Shown one piece after another: positions 56,224 through 64,000 of a DNA stretch of 64,000 nucleotides. Origin of the DNA: Flammula alnicola (Eukaryota > Basidiomycota > Agaricomycetes > Agaricales > Strophariaceae); the NCBI GenBank assembly GCA_015499995.1, contig JADNRV010000071.1, forward strand, positions 1-64,000, read 5' to 3'. Both the position numbers and the translations under genes were made by a program. Position 1 is the stretch's first letter. Each line of letters opens with the position of its first letter. The notes below the pieces were generated by a model. It was given only the letters and a program-made list of their open reading frames with translations. It was not told the origin of the DNA and did not search any database.

Positions 56224-58296
56224 ATGTCTGCCTCTTCTTCCAATGCACGTCCAACGACCTTGACGACGACCCCTCCCACCTCTGTTTCTGCACCCACAAC
56301 GATATCTGCATCGACCACTGCATCGACCACGGCGTCCACAACCTTGTCTCCTTCTCCGACCTCGTCTGGGTCCATGTCATCATTATCCTCATCATCTGAC
56401 TCTACTCCTTCCTCTCTATCCAGGTGAATAAATCCTTGTTGCTCAATTTTCGCCACATTCTCACGATTCCTCTCCAGCTCCAGCTCCTCTTCCATGTCAT
56501 CTCCTCCTTCCTCATCCATAGTTTCTATTTCATCATCCACTATCTCATCCTCCTCCCAGTCTTCTCCTTCCTCTTCTCCGCCACCCATGTCCTCCTCCAC
56601 AACCTCAACCTCAACCGTCTCCAGCTCCACCTCATCTAGCTCCAGCTCGTCTAGCTCCAGCTCGTCTTCCAGCTCGTCTTCCAGCTCGTCTAGTTCCACC
56701 TCAGCCTCACCACCCCCCACCTCGCCGCCACCCAGTTCAACGCCACCCCCCACCTCGCCGCCACCCAGCTCAATACCACCCCCAACCACCACAGCTGCGC
56801 CGTCTTCACCTCCACCGTCGTCCACGCAACCTGTCACACACCCCGTTACACCCTCGGACCCCACGCCCTCACCCTCGCCGTCCCCGACACCCATCGCCCC
56901 ATCGTGAGTCCTATCTTTGATAGTTTATGTCATTAACGATGTCATAATTTCCTACCCTTTTACAGAACCACTTTCTCCAGAACCGTATTTATTACCACGA
57001 CTGATAGCCGAGGCGCCGTCACCTCCACCGCCCCGTCAGTTATCACCTCAATCTCCATATCCACACAGTCCAATGGCGCTCTCGTCACCGTCACCCAGGT
57101 CATCGCCAACCCAACCCTCAGCCCCGATAACAACACCTCAAAAGGCTCTTCGTGCGTTAATTCCCCTAATTTCCCCAATTTTTTTTTTGCGACCTTGGAA
57201 CTCACCTCGTGTTCGCCCATCTAGATTCTTCCGGAACACAGGCGCGGTCGCCGGTGTCTTCGTGCTCGTCGGGCTCGCCGCAGCCTCCATCATGCTCTGG
57301 ATCTTCTTCGCCGTGCGCCGCCGCCGCCGCACCATGCGCCTCGAGCACGACACCGCCGTCTCCGCCACCCTCGCCGCCGCGGGCTTCCACCGCACGCCCC
57401 TCGACGACGACGACGACCCCGGCGCGGGCAGCAGCTCCCGCCGCTCGCGCTACGCCTCGACCCCACTGGACGACCCCTTCGCCGCGCAGGCGCGCCGCTC
57501 GAGCTCGGCGCTTGCCATGAGCCTGGTCCCGAGTGCGGGGCGCTTGTCCTCCGCGGCGGGGATGGGTGGTGGGGAGGGGCTGCAGGAGGCGGGAGGGTAT
57601 AACCCGTACACGGACTACGTCGTCCCTGCGGGCGGAAGGGAGCGGCATGTGTCTGGCACGACGACGCCGCCCCCTAGCGCGTTCCTCGCGGGCTCGCGTC
57701 GCGATCGGAGCTTGAGCAGTGGTGCGTTGGCGGAGATGTTTGCTGCTGGTGGGGGTGGAGGTGGGGGTGGGAGAGGCCAGCATACACCGCAGGACAGCGC
57801 GGGCAGCTACGAGCCCCTGCTCGCGTCGTATTATCGCAACTCGACAGGATCACCAGAGTCTCCTACTGTGCCGCTGAACCCTGCGGCGGCCGGAGACGCG
57901 ACTGCGACTGGGAATGGAAGTACGGGTCCTACACCGCCCCCGCGCAGCTCGCAGCGGCTGTCCGACGCCTCGCGGCAGCAGCAGCAGCAGCAGGCGGCGT
58001 CCCAAACCCAACCACCTGCGTACGCGTCCTCGCTGGGCCTCCTCGACCCCGCCGCGAGTGCCTCCGGGGAGCCCTTGATCGATATTGGTGGTGGTGGTGT
58101 TGGGGGTAGTGGGGCGTCGTCTGTGCATTCGTCGCTCCACGCCGAGAGCATGACGCCGGATGACCGCTTGGACCCGGGGTTGAGGGGGCGGCTGCTGGTG
58201 GCTGCGGTGGATGGGGGGGATGGGGATGGGAGGGAGTCGATGAGGGAGTTGAGGGATGAGGAGGATTATTCGAGGCCTGTGCTTGGGGTGCGTTGA
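56224..58296 (+). CDS. Ser/Thr-rich single-pass membrane protein
   Basis: The ATG at 56224 opens a Ser/Thr/Pro-rich region of more than 200 residues, including a long poly-Ser run and SPPPTSPPPSS repeats, likely O-glycosylated and outside the cell. After introns comes TFSRTVFITTTDSRGAV, then NNTSKGSS and FFRNTGAVAGVFVLVGLAAA leading into the membrane helix, which ends at FFAVRRRRR. The cytosolic tail of about 350 residues is low-complexity with Gly-rich and Gln-rich tracts and the PPPRSSQRLSD segment. The architecture resembles fungal wall-stress sensors (Mid2/Wsc class), but no cysteine-rich WSC head is seen. No cleavable signal peptide is obvious. Splice sites after SLSR, IAPS and KGSS keep frame. 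A second member of the family lies at 62456-64000, and a truncated copy at 53558. Confidence 0.75.
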
Positions 58297-60906
58297 TTTT
58301 TTTTTTGGGTTTTTTGGTTGAGCTGGTAGAGTTTCGAGTTCTTCCGTGGTATTGGCGCTAGTTTTGGATTTTTCGCTTGCGTTTTTGTGGTTTGGTTTTG
58401 GGTTTTCGTCCGCGTTTCGTTGCCTCTTTCTTTTTTTCACTTTTTTCACTTTTTGGCTCTTGCTTTCGTTTTTTGAGCTGAGATGTGTCGTGAAAATGAC
58501 GTTTCCATCCCTTCGTTTTCGTTGTCCTTTCTTTGCTTTCTTTCTCAATTTTTATTTCTTTGGATTTTTTTACTTTCTCTTCTTCGAGCTCCATTTCTTC
58601 TTTGTTTCTTTCTATTTTCTATTTTTTTTTTGGCTTTTGGCTTTTTATTCTCTCTTTGAATGCGATGTGAAACTGACGCAATTCCTTACTTATCCAGGTT
58701 CGTAATCTGCCCGACGCGGCCAGTCAGATATCGCTGCCATAAGTCCCTGGGTGGATAGATTTGAGGTTTATTCTACTTCTGCTTCTGCTCTATCGCCACT
58801 CTCGCCAGCAGCCGCAGCCCGTTATCTTCGATCCATGCCCTGCCCCAAATTATCATTGCCATCATCAATATAGTATATGTAAGTGGTAACACTGATTACC
58901 ACCGTTACCTTATTGCCACGCCTCTGGTTCTTCCCTCTGGTCTGGTTTGGTCCTGCGCCGCTCTTCATCCCACCACCACCTCCCTCCGCTGTCATCATCC
59001 TCAAATAGGATTATTCCATGATTCGCACCGCACCGCATTGTTGTGCTCTGTCCTCGCCGCACGATTATTATGATTACGTCCGGGTGCTTGCTTAATCTCG
59101 CACTTTCCCTGTCTTTCCACCACATACCGACATCATGCACGATCGACATTCACATCCCGCACCCCGCTTGGCTCCACTCGCCTTATAGAGCTCAGCCCAG
59201 CACCACCACCACCACCATCAGCTTAACTCTACCTCGCCTCGCTAGAGCTCAGCCCACTAGCATTAATTAAATTAAACGCGACTTATACGCGAATAGCCGT
59301 CCGCCGTCAGCTATTCAGCTGCCTAGACCCTCTATCTGCATTACCACACAGCCAGAGGACCCCGTCACAACCCCCACGCCCGCCCCTATGAGGATAGACT
59401 CATCATCATCATCATCATCAACTCGTCTTGGTAAAAAAGCAAAAGAATGCGCCGATGTGCGCCGTCGCCCCATCCCCCCCACGATTCCGCCCCTCCGCAC
59501 TCGTCACACTTCTCACACTCTTACGCTGCTTTTATGTTGCGCTACGCGCCTATGCTACATTACATTATTGTTTATGGGATCAGGACCTTTTTTCGATACA
59601 TCCCTCCATGACACCACACCACACATCGCATCGTCGTTCATGCATTAAACTTCCTTCATCCTTTGTTACTCTGCATCCACACTAAAACTCATCTTTCTGT
59701 CTATCCTCTTCTTCTTCCGCTTCCTCTTCTTTCTCTCTTCCCCCACACCCCTCATACCTTTACCTTACATCGAGGCATCTTTTCTTGACGGACAATGGAT
59801 ATTACTACTACTAAGTACTCTGCCCTCAACCCTCATCTTGATGTCGATGTTGTGTCGGCATTTTTGCCTTTTGCATTTTGCATATCTTTTTTTTTTTGCA
59901 TTCACAAACGATGATCTGTTTTCTGTATTACTTACATATGTGGTAGTAGTACATTATTACACACGACATGCATGGACTAGAACTTTAGACCTGTTTTTTT
60001 TTTAAAATGTATGTAAGTACTTGAGTAAGTACAGTAAGTGCTTAGTGTGGGCTTTTATTGTGCACTGCCCTGCTGATAGCGTGGCTCACTGTAATACTGG
60101 ATACACGATGCATATGATACGCCATAAGGCTTGTTTTTACATTAAGAATAAAAATAAGAGAAATACAGTATTTATAGCTAGAGCAACGCTAGAGTTTTTA
60201 AAGCCAAGTGACTTACGTTACTTACCGAAGTACTAGTAATTAATTGCGCCATAGGCTTTTCGGCGTCAAGGCGAATCAGTGAATTAGCGCGGTATGGTAA
60301 ATTTGTAGTTTGTAGTTGGTTAGTTTGATGAAGAATGAAAAAATCGACGATGTAGTATGTACGGCATTGAATTTGAAATGAAGCTAGATCAAATAGATCA
60401 TGCGTACAAAAAGCGTGGCGCACCACGCGCGGGCATATATAGATAGGGGTCTACATATAGTGTTGGGCTATACTATATACTCAGCAAGAGTTCTCTTCAC
60501 CGATCCCAATACATGTCTATCGGCATATGTTCGGCTCAAAGTGCGTTTATCCTTTGTCCATCCATGCAAGTCACATGGATTCTGAGCGCCGGTGGACTTG
60601 ACATCTGAACGTCCAGACTCCCATTCTCGCGGTCCGGATATTTATACCAGGTGCCTCCTCGAACAGTTGTGTTTCCCCAGATACACATTGCGGTTGCCCG
60701 CAGAAGGAAGGAAGCCGCAGGAACATGACCCGGAGCAGCCATTTTTCTTCCACGCCTTATCTCTGATAATGCACAATCTGGATGATCGCAACATGGTACA
60801 TAGTCTCGGTAACGGCACGTACACATGGGAGTGGAAGGGCACCTCGAGCCTCAGCTTGATTCTTGAAAGCCCCTGCACAGAACTTACTTAGGCTATAGCA
60901 CAGTAT
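58297..60906. other. Gene-free 2.6-kb region
   Basis: No gene is seen on either strand. T-rich homopolymers occur at 58297-58660, with a TCA trinucleotide run at 59399-59420 and several T-runs near 59890 and 59995. It includes the promoter of the isochorismatase-like gene. Confidence 0.4.
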
Positions 60907-62171
60907 ATGGGTGCCGCACGCTCCATGCTCGAAAGCGATACCACAGAGCCCGCCGCAACGCCGATCCACGACACCCCCATCTTAGGTTTGACAATGCGTC
61001 CAAAGGTGCCGACGCCTGTCGAGTACGGGAACGAGACCGAGTTCTGGGTGGAATATCCCTCTGGCCTCGTCGACGTCTCGCGCGCAGACCGTTTGCCCTC
61101 CAACGCGGCTGCTGACGCTAAGCCGCCGCCGTTGAAGCCCACCCAGGTGGATATCGAGGTCAATGGAGATAGGATAGTAAGAGTTAACAAAGAGGCGACG
61201 GCTATCGTTATCATTGACATGCAGAAGTGAGCTCGCGTCTATCGTTTATGGCCTGGTCCTGTAGTTCGTCGTACTTCGAGGACGTCACTGATATGTCCCG
61301 TATTGCATTTTAGTTTCTTCTTGCATCCTGATTTGCGCGCCCATCCATTGGGTTTGGCTTGCGTCGATCCGCTCCTGAAGGTCGTCCCAGCATTGCGGTC
61401 CATCGGATCCAAGATTCTCTGGGTGTAAGTCTTATCTGCATTAAATACCCACTCCAACTGGGCCCGGACGGGAATTTAACGCGCTTTTTTTCGTTTAGAA
61501 ATTGGGGTTTGACGGACCACGAGCTCAAGACCCTGCCGCCGTCGCTCATTCGCTCATTCAGGAAGCACAACGGAGGCGGCTTTGGTTCAGAGCTCCCCGG
61601 TAACTTTGGCCGTCTCCTGATGCGCGACGCGTACAATTCGGACCTCTACGGCCCGCTCCAGGAGGAATACCTCAAGGGGCAGAAAGCCGGCACGGATTTC
61701 TGGATCCATAAGAACCGGTACGTTCCAAGAAGATTGGCAAACAGACGGGCGACATATCTGACGGGCTTCCTTCCTTCTCGCAGCATGAGCGGCATTTGGG
61801 GGTACCAGACCGCATTGGACCTGTTCCTCAAGGAGAATGGAATCACTACTTTGCTATTCGCAGGAGTCAACACTGACCAGGTGAGAATGGCCATGCAAAA
61901 TTTAAGCCGGCTTCTGGGTTTGGACTGACTGCGGATTTTAGTGTGTATTAGGTACCCTCGTAGACGCGTATTATCGTGGGTACGACTGCATTGTTCTCGA
62001 GGATGGGACGGCAACCACCTCGCCCGAAGGAGGCTATGAGAATATGATCTATAATTCTGGGAATGTGAGTTAAGCACTTTCCACAGATTGATTTACCGTA
62101 CTTACTTTATCTTTTAGGGTTATGGGTTTGTGACCGACACGAAGAGAGTGATAGCTGCTGCGCAACAGTGA
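60907..62171 (+). CDS. Isochorismatase-like cysteine hydrolase
   Basis: The ATG at 60907 is followed by an N-terminal extension of about 90 residues (EYPSGLVDVSRADRLPSN) before the catalytic domain begins. ATAIVIIDMQ holds the first catalytic Asp; NFFLHPDLRAHPLG and PLLKVVPALR follow. Then come NWGLTDHELKTLPPSLI, the Lys in WIHKNR, MSGIWGYQTALD and GVNTDQCVLGTLVDAYYRGY with the nucleophilic Cys after the conserved TD-Q. The D-K-C triad is complete. The family includes nicotinamidases, isochorismatases and N-carbamoyl hydrolases; the substrate cannot be chosen from sequence. Five introns splice in frame (after IIDMQ, ILWV, HKNR, TDQ and SGN). The stop is at 62169. It lies between two related membrane-protein genes. 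Confidence 0.87.
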
Positions 62172-62455
62172 ATAAAGAAAGTGTCACTCCATGGGAAAAA
62201 ATCTTCTATGAGACTGGCTGTAACGCGTATCAAGCATATTCAACAAATAACGAGAAAAGTTGTAACTGGACAACTCAATTTATAAATACATACTCAACTA
62301 TGGTACATATCTTGCAACAATGGCAGCCTTCCAGGTAGGTTAAGGGGAACTATGTCCAATGTCGCAACTATCAATACATATAACGCGCTCTTAATCATTT
62401 CAGGGGCTGAGAGCGCACCTGTGCAAATAATAAATCAAGTCAGTCAAAGTCGACG
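62172..62455. other. Short convergent intergenic region
   Basis: It contains the 3' ends of the isochorismatase-like gene and the membrane-protein gene. Nothing else is seen. Confidence 0.4.
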
Positions 62456-64000
62456 TCATAAAGATAGTGGACGGGAGAAGAGTAACGGAAAGGCACCCAC
62501 ATCTAACAGCGTTCTCCGGGTAAAAAGATCGTAAGGGTGAGACTCAGAGATGGGACTCGGAGGATTTGAATTTGAAGGGGATGAAACAGTTGTAGGTGGA
62601 GTAGGTGGAGCGCCGTAGTTAAGGCTTTTGGCACTTTCTCGGAGGTGGGAACGGGGTGGCCTCGGAGGAACGGGGATCACAGATTCCCGTTGCGCTAGCT
62701 TGGAAATCGCCTCCTCGGCTTCGTGGTGGTCCTCTTCATCCGGAGGCAGGGTCGCCGGGTAAATCGATGGGGTAGACGGAGCCATAGAATGTCTGAAGTA
62801 TGCACGATTGGGTACATCCAAAGAATGTGCGAGGCCAACATTTTGTTGTTCCTGGCGTTCCAACTCAACGAAGTCGACCATGTTGGTAGGGTTGAACATT
62901 GGATGAGGATCAGGGTAAAGTGAAGCGCCTCTATGACCGAAGTTGCGGTATTCGTGTGCGGTTGGCTCCCCTCCCAGCAACAGAGCAGGGCTAGTACGAC
63001 CCCACTGAACGTCGCCCTGTCCAGACTGTCCAGACTGTCCGGACTCAACGGTTCGCATCATTGGCTCTCCTCCGCGGTCTTGGTCATCACTAGGATCCTG
63101 GAAAGGGTCTCTGGGGAATGACAATGGCCGCTGCTGTTGCATGCCAGCAAGCCAGCGCCTACGGCGATCAGCACGGCGCTTGCGACGAATACAGAAAATA
63201 AGACCGGCAATCAAGGACGCGACGACAAGTCCCACAACCACAAAAATGCCGGCGACGGCTCCTTGTTTGTGGAATAGTCTATATAATCGAGTCAATTATC
63301 AGGTCGGATGAAGAAAAAAATAAACAAAACGTACCCAGAACTAGAGGTCAGCTGCTGGCCACTGTTGGAACCAGGATTTGCAACGACATGGGTTACTGTA
63401 GTAAGAACCCCATCAGACTCTGTCGAGGTACTCCACATAGTGACCAGTGGAGGGGTCGTAATAACTTTTGCTCCGTTAGAGCCTGTTGTAGTCAAAGCCA
63501 CAGGAGTCGAGAAGGTCGAGTCTGCTTGGGTAGTAACTGTGCTTGTTTTGGAAGGACCGCCTGTGGCATGAACGACAGTGACTGTTTCAAGAAATTAGCG
63601 ATGATCTTTCCAATTGTATAGTCCCACTTACCAGAGGTCGTAGTAGACGTGGTATGACTTGACGACGTATGGGTTGCACTGTTTTGGACGGTTGTCGGCT
63701 TTGGCGGAGTTGCAGGCGGATGCGGTGAAGTTGCAGGATGCGAACTCGATGGAGAAGGCAAAGCATCTTGAGTTGAGACAGAGGCGGGCGGGCGCGAAGA
63801 AGAGCCACTACTACTATGCGTAACCGCTGGGCCGGTAGACACCGCTGGACTGGTAGGCATCCTGGAATTATATTTCAGATGAAATTCGAAATATAAGTAC
63901 AAAAAAAACGAACGCGTCTGTTAGTGGTGGTGGCACAGTCGGAGGTGTTTCTACGGCTACTGGGACGTTCGCGGTAGACCCAGATTTGGTGAACAAGGTT
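62456..64000 (-). CDS. Ser/Thr-rich single-pass membrane protein, 5' end off window
   Basis: Reading from the window edge downward: an exon with SGSTANVPVAVETPPTVPP, then a Thr/Ser/Pro-rich part (TSPAVSTGPAVTHSSSGSS), then VTVVHATGGPSKTSTVTTQ, the segment TTVTHVVANPGSNSG, and the membrane helix QGAVAGIFVVVGLVVASLIA followed by basic RRKRRADRRRRW. The cytosolic tail has Pro-rich SH3-like motifs (IPVPPRPPRS) and ends at 62456. It matches the family of 56224-58296: the GAVAG.FV.VGL helix and the VT.V.ANP preceding segment are shared. The start codon lies beyond 64000, so the length is unknown. Introns at 63297, 63592 and 63859 are supported by GT-AG sites. Confidence 0.75.

Noticed and set aside
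56196..56894. 232-codon Glu/Gly-rich minus frame
   Set aside because: It is the complement of the poly-Ser and Pro-rich coding repeat of the membrane protein gene.
57202..57783. 193-codon Arg/Ala-rich minus frame
   Set aside because: A shadow frame in GC-rich coding sequence of the plus-strand membrane protein.
59399..59420. TCA trinucleotide run considered as a functional repeat
   Set aside because: A plain microsatellite in a gene-free region.
1..64000. CRISPR array, rRNA, tRNA or prophage signals
   Set aside because: No regular short repeat-spacer pattern, cloverleaf or phage genes were seen; the genes and introns are fungal.

Overview
The window is nuclear DNA of a filamentous fungus, most likely an Agaricomycete (Basidiomycota). 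Genes carry many short (about 50-60 nt) GT-AG introns. The gene set is typical of that group: F-box families, a TPR-CHAT protein, DUF2235 and DUF4246 proteins, a Plavaka-type (CACTA/Tnp2) transposon and an hAT transposon. No bacterial operons, CRISPR arrays, rRNA or tRNA genes were seen.

Layout. 1-1030: low-order repeats. 1030-2420 (-): decayed FHA-domain gene (SLMAP/Far10/Vps64-like). 2677-9657 (-): Plavaka-type element, split by a complete 3796-bp hAT element (4955-8750) with perfect 17-bp terminal inverted repeats and a perfect 8-bp target duplication. 10103-10279: three stacked palindromes, the largest covering the start codon of an aminoglycoside-phosphotransferase-like kinase gene (10270-11623). 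12422-17074: housekeeping genes SMN1 (+) and NIC96 (-). 17417-21184: two F-box paralogues separated by a non-autonomous TA-flanked transposon; the second paralogue is frameshifted. 21393-23550 (-): DUF4246 protein. 23551-28982: gene-poor repeat region with a roughly 1-kb element bounded by about 80-bp inverted repeats. 28983-31691: NAA38, a divergent molybdopterin synthase large subunit gene, and ICE2. 31864-35033: an orphan PHD finger and a TPR-CHAT gene. 35506-43303: DUG3, PCM1, SEC17 and NUS1. 43502-50417: a DUF2235 pseudogene fragment, a small unknown gene, an SRPK-like kinase and the full DUF2235 gene. 51472-53209: ricin-B-like beta-trefoil protein. 53558-54955: a mosaic of duplicated gene fragments. 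56224-64000: two Ser/Thr-rich single-pass membrane proteins flanking an isochorismatase-like hydrolase.

How the genes relate. They are mostly independent eukaryotic transcription units. The conserved ones serve separate core processes: snRNP assembly (SMN1), nuclear pore (NIC96), NatC acetylation (NAA38), molybdenum cofactor (MOCS2B), ER shape and lipids (ICE2), glutathione turnover (DUG3), UDP-GlcNAc and chitin supply (PCM1), SNARE recycling (SEC17) and dolichol synthesis (NUS1). The accessory portion is dominated by transposons, pseudogenes and segmental copies. The clearest novel material is the nested transposon pair, the palindrome cluster at the kinase start codon, the TPR-CHAT protein that lacks its catalytic cysteine, and the DUF2235 3' end copied to three other places in the window. 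Exon boundaries were inferred by eye from splice consensus and protein-family conservation.
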